Virus record (IMG/VR): IMGVR_UViG_3300032291_001563
Coordinates: 1 to 41,029 of that record
Source: a virus
Length of the DNA stretch: 41,029 bases
Reading direction: 5' to 3' (one strand)
The notes below the pieces were generated by a model. It had not been told where the DNA came from. It did not search any database and was given only the letters and a program-made list of their open reading frames with translations. This document shows, piece after piece, positions 25,245 to 31,800 of this stretch. The first letter of the stretch is position 1, and every line of letters starts with the position of its first letter. The translations under genes were made by a program, and so were the position numbers.

Positions 25245-25694
25245 TTACTTGACACCCTTTGATGCCAAGATCTTCTTGTCCTTCAACTTCTTAGTGAAGG
25301 TGATGTGCACCTCAGCTACTGTACTATCGTACAGATCATCTGTGCTTACACCCTCAGTGAAGTCACAACCTGCTCTCTGAGTTCGCCACTCTCGCAGCAA
25401 TCCTGCATCACTAAGGACTGTCTTGAATCCATGGTAACCATCCCATGCAGTGTTGATTTCATCAACCTTCATGTCAAGAGCTGTAGCAATATTCAGTGCC
25501 TTGATATTACCAGAGACACTGTTGCTGTATGTATTACCCTTGCCAACACGCTTGGCCAGTTCAGGCAGTGATGCCTGCATGATCAAGCCAATGATAGATG
25601 CGCTTGGTACTTCGATGCTTACCTGCTGGTTGAACTCAGCTGGGAGTTCCTTAAGCTTTGGTGCACCACACTTGTTATCGGTTGTCTTAGCCAT
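25245..25694 (-). CDS. Protein of 149 aa, unknown
   Basis: A 149-aa basic protein starting at the ATG at 25694 after AAGGAGG. The N-terminal 110 residues are mostly helical, and the C-terminal third has a beta stretch STVAEVHITFTKKL ending in a Lys-rich tail. The segment NIATALDMKVDEINTAWDGYHGF could be a helix-turn-helix-like DNA-binding pair but is not convincing. It overlaps the coiled-coil gene upstream by eight bases. Function unknown. Confidence 0.65.
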   Translation of the reverse strand: MAKTTDNKCGAPKLKELPAEFNQQVSIEVPSASIIGLIMQASLPELAKRVGKGNTYSNSVSGNIKALNIATALDMKVDEINTAWDGYHGFKTVLSDAGLLREWRTQRAGCDFTEGVSTDDLYDSTVAEVHITFTKKLKDKKILASKGVK

Positions 25695-26130
25695 TTGAAA
25701 CCTCCTTCTTAACTGTCTTATAACCAAACTGGTTGTCGTCATAGAAAGACTCTAGATTGTAGGCTTCATCCCACACTAGCTGTCCATTCTCTGAGCTAAA
25801 CAACATCTCAATAAATGAAACAAGGTTGCCGTACTTGTGCCTACTCTCGACTTGATTGCCATCAATAAGGTTCTCAAGTCGGTCGAGATACAATGCACGT
25901 ACCTTGTCGATGTACTTCAGATGCCGAATGGCACTGTCTACATCGTGCTTGTTATACCCGATGATATCATCGAGCTGCTCAATAGCTGCTGACACATTGG
26001 TCAATGCCTCATCCGCGTTGCGGACTGCATCCCGTGCATTGTCAGCTGCTTGGTCAGCATCCCATGATGCAGACTCAAGGTTGGTTTGAGCAGACTCAAG
26101 GGTATCCCTGAGTTCGTTAATGTCAGCCAT
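25687..26130 (-). CDS. Coiled-coil protein, unknown
   Basis: A 147-aa protein beginning at the ATG at 26130 after GAGGAGG. Residues 1-60 form a very regular Asp/Ala/Glu-rich coiled coil (repeats such as QAADNARDAVRNADEAL). The later part is helical with an aromatic, acidic end (ESFYDDNQFGYKTVKKE). Such acidic coils can act as DNA mimics or as assembly scaffolds, but nothing shows which. It overlaps both neighbours, as is usual in this block. Confidence 0.65.
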   Translation of the reverse strand: MADINELRDTLESAQTNLESASWDADQAADNARDAVRNADEALTNVSAAIEQLDDIIGYNKHDVDSAIRHLKYIDKVRALYLDRLENLIDGNQVESRHKYGNLVSFIEMLFSSENGQLVWDEAYNLESFYDDNQFGYKTVKKEVSNG

Positions 26131-26362
26131 TAGCTGCCTCCTCACATTGCTTGCAGCACCACGACACATACAATGATGTGCTTGGTGATGCTGATTCCTT
26201 GAGCTTCTTGACTTCACTTACAACTTTGTCAATGTTACCATTAACATAGGTTGAGAAGTGACTGTCGGGAACCTCAGTAAATGTCACGACTTCGATCATT
26301 GCACGATGATCACCATCGGTGCAACTCACGTCGTCTGGTTCAAATACCATATCGTTTACCAT
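26123..26362 (-). CDS. Small protein with C-terminal cysteines, unknown
   Basis: A 79-aa protein. ATG 26362 has good spacing from GGAG at 26368-26371; the in-frame GTG at 26368 sits on that site and is rejected. The centre is beta-like (AMIEVVTFTEV), and the end carries WCCKQC, possibly a metal site with C14. Function unknown. Confidence 0.6.
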   Translation of the reverse strand: MVNDMVFEPDDVSCTDGDHRAMIEVVTFTEVPDSHFSTYVNGNIDKVVSEVKKLKESASPSTSLYVSWCCKQCEEAANG

Positions 26363-26372
26363 AATCACTCCT

Positions 26373-26783
26373 TTAGTTGTTAGTATTCATGATACGTTCT
26401 AGTTCATCCATCACCTCCTTCTTATCTAGTTCTGACACTTGCCGATGGCTGGTAAGATCGGGCTCTTCTGGGAATGGGGCCTCCATCTCTGACGCTAGTT
26501 CATAGCCTAGCATGTATACCATCTTGCTGAGCAGATCAAAGTATTGTTCGAGTGCCTGATAGGTAGCATCAACTGCTTCCTCTTCAGTTGCACCTAGTGC
26601 TACCATCTCTGCTTCACCTTTGGTAAACACTTCCGGAAATGCATCGCGGAATCGTACTCGGTCAGACTGGAATGACTTAAGCATATAGAATCCTGAGATC
26701 AGGATACTAAGTGCTTCATCTGCATCCCCCTTGCTAAACCCAAAGTGTAGGTCTACTGTGACCTTATTGCTACTTGCGTCCAT
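26373..26783 (-). CDS. Protein of 136 aa, unknown, first gene of leftward unit 3
   Basis: A 136-aa acidic helical protein starting at the ATG at 26783, seven bases after AAGGAGG. A longer frame to 26999 would read through the leader hairpin and the upstream terminator and is rejected. It has a central helical bundle-like region (EEAVDATYQALEQYFDLLSKMVYMLGYELA, of which the key part is ALEQYFDLLSKMVYMLGYEL) and an acidic tail. It is the first gene after intergenic cassette A. Function unknown. Confidence 0.65.
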   Translation of the reverse strand: MDASSNKVTVDLHFGFSKGDADEALSILISGFYMLKSFQSDRVRFRDAFPEVFTKGEAEMVALGATEEEAVDATYQALEQYFDLLSKMVYMLGYELASEMEAPFPEEPDLTSHRQVSELDKKEVMDELERIMNTNN

Positions 26784-26810
26784 AACGCCTCCTTGCTGGC
26801 TATATTCTTC

Positions 26811-26834
26811 GGGGGGCAGACCAGCGCCGCCTCC
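26811..26834 (-). repeat. Leader hairpin, copy A
   Basis: On the leftward strand, GGAGGCGG pairs with CTGCCCCC around a 7-base loop (one mismatch, one G-U). It lies about 30 bases before the start of the 136-aa gene. The 3' arm CTGCCCCC recurs at 27937, 28532 and 28620, while the 5' arms differ but keep pairing. Confidence 0.65.
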
Positions 26835-26837
26835 ACG

Positions 26838-26851
26838 AAGAGAGCAGGGAG
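26838..26851 (-). repeat. 14-base leader repeat, copy A
   Basis: AAGAGAGCAGGGAG on the + strand, identical to 27963-27976. In both places it lies 2-3 bases upstream, in the leftward sense, of the leader hairpin. It may be promoter or leader sequence of leftward units. Confidence 0.7.
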
Positions 26852-26864
26852 GGGCCATCGACTT

Positions 26865-26876
26865 GCCATCGTCAGG
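26865..26876. repeat. 12-base intergenic motif, copy 2
   Basis: GCCATCGTCAGG, identical to the copy at 23345 and lying 24 bases from the T-run of the leftward terminator at 26901-26951. Confidence 0.75.
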
Positions 26877-26900
26877 CTGCCATCTCCGCTCTCTATTGCT

Positions 26901-26951
26901 ATAAAATGAGGGGCTGCGCTCGGCTTCACCTACCTTGCGCAACCCCTCATT
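26901..26951 (-). terminator. Leftward intrinsic terminator of unit 2
   Basis: A 15-bp stem, AATGAGGGGCTGCGC with GCGCAACCCCTCATT (one G-U), with a 17-base loop. On the leftward strand it is followed by TTTAT. It starts two bases past the stop of the 109-aa gene. Confidence 0.8.
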
Positions 26952-26952
26952 G

Positions 26953-27282
26953 TTACTCGTACTTGCCTCCATCACTCCAGTGTGATGGGGCATTGTCATT
27001 GTACATTGTGTACTTATAGTAATCTTGACGATCTTGCTTCACGATAGCTTCAGTTATACCGAACACTACCCTGAGGCTGACATTGCGCTTCTCGCAATAC
27101 CTCAGCAAATCATTGTATGCACTGGCGAATGCCTTGCATCCGCCGCAATACCCTAACTCTGAGTCGCACATCTCATGGCACATGCAGTCGTACGGATCGC
27201 AGCACAACTGTCGATCTGCTTGCAACTGCCTGTATACCATGGCCTTGTCAATAGCATTGCGCATGATCTGATTACTTGGCAT
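26953..27282 (-). CDS. Cysteine-rich protein, unknown
   Basis: A 109-aa protein with a dense cysteine cluster between residues 27 and 49 (LCCDPYDCMCHEMC then GYCGGC), most likely one or two zinc sites. The surrounding parts are helical. It starts at ATG 27282, preceded by AGGAGG, and ends two bases before the unit 2 terminator. The cluster resembles no family I can name. An RNA- or protein-binding role in host takeover would be usual but is not shown. Confidence 0.65.
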   Translation of the reverse strand: MPSNQIMRNAIDKAMVYRQLQADRQLCCDPYDCMCHEMCDSELGYCGGCKAFASAYNDLLRYCEKRNVSLRVVFGITEAIVKQDRQDYYKYTMYNDNAPSHWSDGGKYE

Positions 27283-27290
27283 ATATCCTC

Positions 27291-27398
27291 CTAGTTCCAG
27301 ATGCTAAATGCCTTATCGGCTAGGATCATGAGCGTCAAGCCCATGACCGTGCCAATAATGGATGCAATGATAGTCCATAGGAATGCTGCAAGATCCAT
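27291..27398 (-). CDS. 35-aa single-span membrane peptide
   Basis: A 35-aa frame with a strong GGAGG site. Nearly the whole peptide is one hydrophobic span (FLWTIIASIIGTVMGLTLMI) ending in a short polar tail (ADKAFSIWN). Its ATG shares a base with the previous stop (TAATG), so the two peptides are coupled. Function unknown. Confidence 0.6.
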   Translation of the reverse strand: MDLAAFLWTIIASIIGTVMGLTLMILADKAFSIWN

Positions 27399-27502
27399 TA
27401 TCGTACCTCCTTTCCGCCCATATACCATAGGGCAATGATGGTTGCGGATACTCCTGCTAGCGCACCTGATAGGAAGTGGAACTCACCGAATGTTACGCAC
27501 AT
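27398..27502 (-). CDS. 34-aa single-span membrane peptide
   Basis: A 34-aa frame starting at the ATG at 27502 after GAGGA, overlapping the end of the previous gene by 20 bases. It has one hydrophobic stretch (FLSGALAGVSATIIALWYM) and a basic end (GGKEVR). It is coupled to the next membrane peptide. The pair could be small lysis or exclusion proteins; this is a guess. Confidence 0.55.
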   Translation of the reverse strand: MCVTFGEFHFLSGALAGVSATIIALWYMGGKEVR

Positions 27503-27719
27503 AATAGTCCTCATTCAATCTGTTGATGCGACTGCGCTCAGCTGCTGCTGACGCTCGGCGCTCAATCTCATAGGATAGTAGGCGCTTTGGCGCCCACTTA
27601 ATCTGTTCACCCCTGTAATAGGTGTCTATATGTAAGATACATAGCCTCTTATTACCTTTGACTGTACGTATACCATCATAGGTACATAGCCGCTTACCTT
27701 CCATTGCTTGGCAGATCAT
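27483..27719 (-). CDS. Small basic protein, unknown
   Basis: A 78-aa basic protein whose ATG overlaps the preceding stop (ATGA). The first half is beta-like (GKRLCTYDGIRTVKGNKRLCILHIDTYY region, with C13 or so and C28), and the second half is an Arg-rich helix (IERRASAAAERSRINRLNE). The basic helix could bind nucleic acid. Function unknown. Confidence 0.6.
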   Translation of the reverse strand: MICQAMEGKRLCTYDGIRTVKGNKRLCILHIDTYYRGEQIKWAPKRLLSYEIERRASAAAERSRINRLNEDYYVRNIR

Positions 27720-27895
27720 TGCTCCTCCTTCTTCTTACGCTTGATCTTCTCAAATGTTACTGGATACCCTGCCATATAATCGTTGAACTTATCAAGGTAC
27801 TTTTCATACTCATATCCTGCTTCTTCTAAGCATTCCTTTGAGCAGAACCCTTGCATTCCCATTACGCTAGGCTGATCACACCATGGGCAGTTCAC
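27716..27895 (-). CDS. 59-aa zinc-knuckle microprotein
   Basis: A 59-aa frame starting at GTG 27895 after AAAGGAG and ending in an ATGA overlap with the next gene. Its NCPWC opening and FCSKECLEEAG are the classic CxxC...CxxxC arrangement of small treble-clef zinc proteins. The tail is a Lys-rich helix. It is the first gene after intergenic cassette B. Function unknown. Confidence 0.65.
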   Translation of the reverse strand: MNCPWCDQPSVMGMQGFCSKECLEEAGYEYEKYLDKFNDYMAGYPVTFEKIKRKKKEEQ

Positions 27896-27936
27896 TTGTC
27901 ATCTCCTTTTCAACTATGCTTGACCCTAACCTATTA

Positions 27937-27960
27937 GGGGGGCAGACCGAACGGTCTACC
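27937..27960 (-). repeat. Leader hairpin, copy B
   Basis: On the leftward strand, GGTAGACC pairs with GGTCTGCC (one G-U) around GTTC, followed by CCCC. It lies 43 bases before the GTG of the 59-aa gene and corresponds to copy A in place and 3' arm. Confidence 0.7.
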
Positions 27961-27962
27961 GC

Positions 27963-27976
27963 AAGAGAGCAGGGAG
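27963..27976 (-). repeat. 14-base leader repeat, copy B
   Basis: AAGAGAGCAGGGAG on the + strand, identical to 26838-26851 and in the same position relative to the leader hairpin. Confidence 0.7.
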
Positions 27977-28082
27977 AGGGGGTAATACACTGTCTCTCGT
28001 CCATACCCCTTAGCCCCTGCCTTATCACCATATCCACATTGTTACTGTGCATGCTATCGTATCCTTCCATTGTATATAAAAT

Positions 28083-28094
28083 GTCATCGTCAGG
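28083..28094. repeat. 12-base intergenic motif, copy 3
   Basis: GTCATCGTCAGG, one base different from the copies at 23345 and 26865, 22 bases from the T-run of the leftward terminator at 28117-28158. Between it and the leader repeat at 27976 lies an AT-richer stretch with no gene seen. Confidence 0.75.
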
Positions 28095-28116
28095 TTACCA
28101 GAATAGCCGTGCCCTG

Positions 28117-28158
28117 AAAAAGAGATGGAGGAGGATGACCGTAGCCATCCCCCTCCAT
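28117..28158 (-). terminator. Leftward intrinsic terminator of unit 1
   Basis: A 13-bp stem, ATGGAGGAGGATG (28125-28137) with CATCCCCCTCCAT (28146-28158), one non-Watson-Crick pair, 8-base loop. On the leftward strand CTCTTTTTC follows. It lies just past the stop of the 105-aa gene. Confidence 0.85.
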
Positions 28159-28174
28159 TGCTCTACCTTGCGCG

Positions 28175-28492
28175 TTACTTGGTCTCTGCCTGCACCTCCA
28201 CTACGCGTGGCTTCGTCCAGCGTCCGTCGCTCATCCGCTCGCTTGTGGCGAATACGGTGACTGTCGTCCACTGTGCCGCTGCGAGTGCTGCCGCTGCATC
28301 ACCGCGTGCGATGACTGGGTAGAAGTGCACCTTGCCCTCGTCGTTGACCTCTTCGATCACAACCTGAGCATAGGTTACATTCCCACCCTTGTCGTAGGTG
28401 ATGTCCGCTGTGTCCAGTGCGCCAGTGCGTGGCGCTGCGCTGGGGTGATCGTGCTCGCCCTGCACGATGCCCGTGATCTTGGTTAGAGCCAT
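28175..28492 (-). CDS. 105-aa protein, possible OB-fold, unknown
   Basis: A 105-aa protein, the sole gene of leftward unit 1 and the one closest to the divergent control region. It opens with TKITGIVQGEHDHP and ends with TTVTVFATSERMSDGRWTKPRVVEVQAE-like strands (key parts VTVFATSERM and RVVEVQAE), a layout that would suit a small OB-fold single-strand-binding protein. This is only a fold-level impression. It starts at ATG 28492 after AAGGAGGAG, and its own terminator suggests separate, perhaps strong, expression. Confidence 0.65.
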   Translation of the reverse strand: MALTKITGIVQGEHDHPSAAPRTGALDTADITYDKGGNVTYAQVVIEEVNDEGKVHFYPVIARGDAAAALAAAQWTTVTVFATSERMSDGRWTKPRVVEVQAETK

Positions 28493-28531
28493 TGGCTCCT
28501 CCTTCCCGCGACGCTTGACGCCGCGATCTTC

Positions 28532-28553
28532 GGGGGGCAGTACATCCGCCCCC
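28532..28553 (-). repeat. Leader hairpin, copy C
   Basis: On the leftward strand, GGGGGCGG pairs with CTGCCCCC (one G-U) around ATGTA, about 40 bases before the ATG of the 105-aa gene. Its 3' arm and distance to the start codon match copies A and B. Confidence 0.7.
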
Positions 28554-28619
28554 TCAACAAGGCGAGCCCCGTTCTCCCCCCCGTGCCGCCAGCGTATACT
28601 GTGTTACGCTGCTCGCTTC

Positions 28620-28681
28620 GGGGGGCAGACCCGCAGACTGCCCGATTTTGGGACGGGGGTCCCACTCGGGCTTTTCTGCGG
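28620..28681. repeat. Leader hairpin copy D and nested inverted repeat
   Basis: GGGCAG/CTGCCC (28623-28628 and 28638-28643) is the fourth copy of the leader hairpin. The same bases also take part in a larger nested fold: CCGCAGA/TCTGCGG (28631-28637, 28675-28681), GCCCGA/TCGGGC (28640-28645, 28666-28671) and GGGAC/GTCCC (28650-28654, 28659-28663). The two folds exclude each other. Confidence 0.65.
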
Positions 28682-28760
28682 TATAGCCCGTTTGGTGGGG
28701 TTACCCAACCTCCGGACTGGACATACCCATCTGATAAGAAACCTTAATGTTGGTAAACCC

Positions 28761-28790
28761 TTGACACGATTGGATATAAATAGAGGGTGA
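28761..28790 (+). promoter_or_regulatory. Late promoter-like motif, copy 1
   Basis: TTGACA, four bases, then TGGATATAAATAGAGGGTG. A near-identical element lies at 36410 before the tail fibre gene. TATAAA lies only about eight bases from TTGACA, so it is not a standard sigma70 arrangement. It lies upstream of the giant late gene. Confidence 0.6.
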
Positions 28791-28852
28791 TAGATATACC
28801 CTCTAATACGGTTTTACGGGTTATAAATAGAAAGTTATACCCTCTTAGAGGG
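28781..28852 (+). promoter_or_regulatory. Paired inverted repeats, operator candidate
   Basis: TAGAGGGT (28781-28788) pairs with ACCCTCTA (28798-28805), and CCCTCT-T-AGAGGG (28840-28852) is a second inverted repeat built from the same half-site. ATAAATAG occurs twice, at 28776 and 28823. The layout suggests two binding sites for a regulator flanking the late start region. Confidence 0.5.
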
Positions 28853-28869
28853 TGCACCAGAAAGGCAAC

Positions 28870-31800
28870 ATGGCAAAGATTCCAGATCCAAAGGAGATCC
28901 AGGCCCAGATCGACCGCCTCGTCAACAGAACCGTTGACCAGCAGGTGGAAGGTAAGGCTGCTCCGGCTGCGCCCAAAGCAGGTGCGGCCAAGGATCCGTT
29001 TGCCGGAATGAAGAAAGAGACCCCTAGGGCAGAGGCCCCAACACCTACACCCCCAGCTGCTGCCGCCCCCTCCGCTCCGGCAGCTGGGGGTACTTCTGCT
29101 CCAGCCGCCCCATCCAAGCCAGCGCCGTACCAGACCTACATCGAGTACGAGTACGTAGGCGAACCAGACCCAGACTCCATCGGCTCCCTGCCGTCGGAGG
29201 AGATGAACTACACCGCTGGAGAAAGAACAGCAAGTGGCAAGCTTGCCATTGCGCCAGCCGTCAGGGGCGACAAGCGCTCCAACATTGAGAAGGTCATCGC
29301 TGGTGAGCGCACCTCAACCAGCCGCCAGTACGCACCCAAGAAGGGCGTAGTCCCTGGAGCCAATCTTCTCCTTACCGTCCGCGGCAAGCCAGCTGCGGTC
29401 GTCCGCATCACCGCTGTCTACAAGATCATGGGCTCGACCCAGGATGGGTTCGCCGTCCTCCAGGATCTCGCCACTGGCACAGAGGTCAAGAAGCCGATTG
29501 AGCGCCTGGCTGCCTCAGAGGGCTACGACGCAGCCGAATACGCCAAGACAATCTACAACACCAAGATCACCCCTGGCCAGGCAATCGCCGCGGAATACGA
29601 TGCAGACCTCAACGCCAAAACCCAGGCTGACATCGCTGCCGCCCAGGGCGCTCCAGCCGAAGCCCCAGTTAGCCGAGCAACAAGCATCGGTATGGCACCG
29701 GGGGATGTTCCGGTACCACCTATGGGGGAAACTACGCCCTCCGTGGCTCCTACAGGCCTCCCAGAGGCTCCTATGCCCCCGGTTGAGACCCCCGAAACGC
29801 AAGTAACGGCGACGACCCCCACAGATGCCACCGTAGCTCAGGGGACAGAGCAGGGGACTTCTAAGCCTTTGGCCGCAGGTTCGAATCCTGCCGGTGGCGC
29901 CAGCAGCGCGTTCGAGTCCATGACGGCGACACCAGAACAAATCAAAGCAACGGCGGCGCCCGCTGACGGTGACTTTGGTATCGAGGGCGAGACCCAGCCG
30001 TATACATTGCCAGAAACTGACGGCAGATACGTGGGCATCATTGGCACGGCAGGGCGACGAGAAGATGGGGCACGACTGACAGAGGGCGACTACCGATACC
30101 TTGTCAAGTACATCGGCGGGGCGGTCAAGCCAAACGACGTCCTAATCTCCGGCGGCGCAGCGTGGGCTGACCACGTAGCTGTCCAGCTGTTCCTTGACGG
30201 CAAGGTAGGTGGCCTTGTGCTGCACCTTCCGGCAGAGCTGATCGTCGGGCCAGACGGGAAGCTGTCGTTCAGGAACGGTGGCTTTGGTACTGCAGGCAAC
30301 ACCGCTAACTACTACCACTCACTGTTCGACAAGGCCCTTAAGGTAGAGTCCGGATCTTCGCTAAAGCAGATCCAGGAGGCCATTGACCGTGGCGCTGTCG
30401 TCACATTTGGCGATGGCACACAGGGCAATGAGGGGATGAAAGCACGCAACAGCCTCGTTGCACGCGACGCACGCGACTTCCTGGTAGCCATGACGTTTGA
30501 TCCGAACATGAAGAACCAGACCCCGAAGGACGGCGGAACAGCAGACACCTGGCGCAAGCACCGTAAGGGGCACCCAGAAGCCAAGCGTAGACTGGTAGAC
30601 ATCCGCGCTCAGAATCCAGACCCATCAGAAGGCGAGCGGCTACGAGCATTCCGCTCAAAGAAGGGCCAGTATGCGCTAAGCCAAGTAGAAACTGAGCAGA
30701 CTGCGGACATGCTGAACGCGATGGCCCAGGCTGAGGGAGAGAAGGGATCGCTTCTAGACAAGGCGTCTAAGAATATTAGGGATCTTGCTATGACGGAGAG
30801 CACAGCGCAGGGGTACAACCTGCAGCAGGCGCTGCGGGCGATGCAGGCTGAGGAGGCGAAGGTCCTTACCAGAGCTGGTAGGATCGCATTCCTGCCTACC
30901 GATAAGCTTGTTTCAGCTGCCCTGGTGATTGCTATGCTTGATGCCCAGGCACCTGTGAGCGAAGAGATCTACACCATGATCGACGAAGGGTTCCTACCGA
31001 ACGTCGGCATGCTAAAAAGAGCGCAAGGGCGCGAAATCGACGTGCAGGCTGCCATCCGATTCATGCGCGACCGCATCTTGACCAAGACAATCGAGCTTGG
31101 TAAGGGCGAAAATGACGTCCTCATCACCAGAATCCTAGAGAACGCTGGCGTTCCACAGAGCGCATTCGCCAAGACTGGCGCAGATGCACCAGCATACACG
31201 TACCCAGGGGCCGATGCGCAGGCAGCAGAAGTCAAAATCAAGCGCGTGAACAACGACCTGAAGCGCGTACTTGCCAGAATCCAGAAGAACGCCGCAGATC
31301 TTGGTCCGCTGATGAGCCATCCAGAGGTGGCAAAGCGCTTGTACCTAGTTACCAACTTGCTTGCCGGGATCGAGCAGGACATCGACTCAGAGTTTGCTGG
31401 AGAGGCTCTGCCATCCAGGCTCAGAACTGACAAATACTCCGGACTTCCGTACCTTCGCGCACTCGAGCAGATCGATCCGATCTTCGAGTACATCCGAATG
31501 CGTGCCGACATCGACCCTGCGCAGGTCCTCCCAGAGGATCCAGGCGACAGAGACCCATACAAGATCTCCGAAGCGGTACTTGCTGCTGGTGCGCAGCCAC
31601 CACAGTCACGTGGCAAGCGAGGCAGATACGTTTACGACGAGGCACAGCTGCACGCCACCTACAAGGCTGGCACTCCGTACCGCCGATACGCGTTTGACAT
31701 CAACGGAGAGGTCCACCCACAGTACATGACGCTCGACGAACTCGGCTTGGTGACCGACAAGTTCGACGGATTTGAGAATCCATACGCCGGACTTGCCTCA

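Larger units (their letters stand above)
28493..28869. other. Divergent control region, no gene
   Basis: This 377-base region separates leftward unit 1 from the rightward late unit. Its left half (28530-28685) is GC-rich and full of inverted repeats: leader hairpins C and D, a perfect 7-bp hairpin at 28590-28611 (CAGCGTA/TACGCTG), and a nested structure at 28631-28681. Its right half (28740-28860) is AT-rich with the promoter-like motif at 28761 and two CCCTCT/AGAGGG inverted repeats. It is the best candidate for the main regulatory switch, and a replication origin cannot be excluded. Confidence 0.7.

Noticed and set aside
26784-26999. N-terminal extension of the 136-aa gene to 26999
   Set aside because: It would translate the terminator stem and leader hairpin; the internal ATG has a strong AAGGAGG site.
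27876-28070. 64-codon minus-strand frame over cassette B
   Set aside because: It runs through the leader hairpin and repeat, has no ribosome site, and overlaps the better supported 59-aa zinc protein.
28640-28677. Rightward intrinsic terminator
   Set aside because: GCCCGA/TCGGGC plus TTTTCT looks like one, but no rightward gene ends there, so it is described as part of the regulatory structure.
29827-29902. tRNA sequence as an attP integration site
   Set aside because: Integration sites normally carry only a tRNA 3' part beside an integrase gene. Here the full acceptor stem is present and no integrase was seen in a complete genome.
29838-30047. Minus-strand frame with a GFEPAAKGLEVP product
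   Set aside because: This peptide pattern is the familiar antisense translation of a tRNA. It pointed to the tRNA at 29827 and is not a gene.
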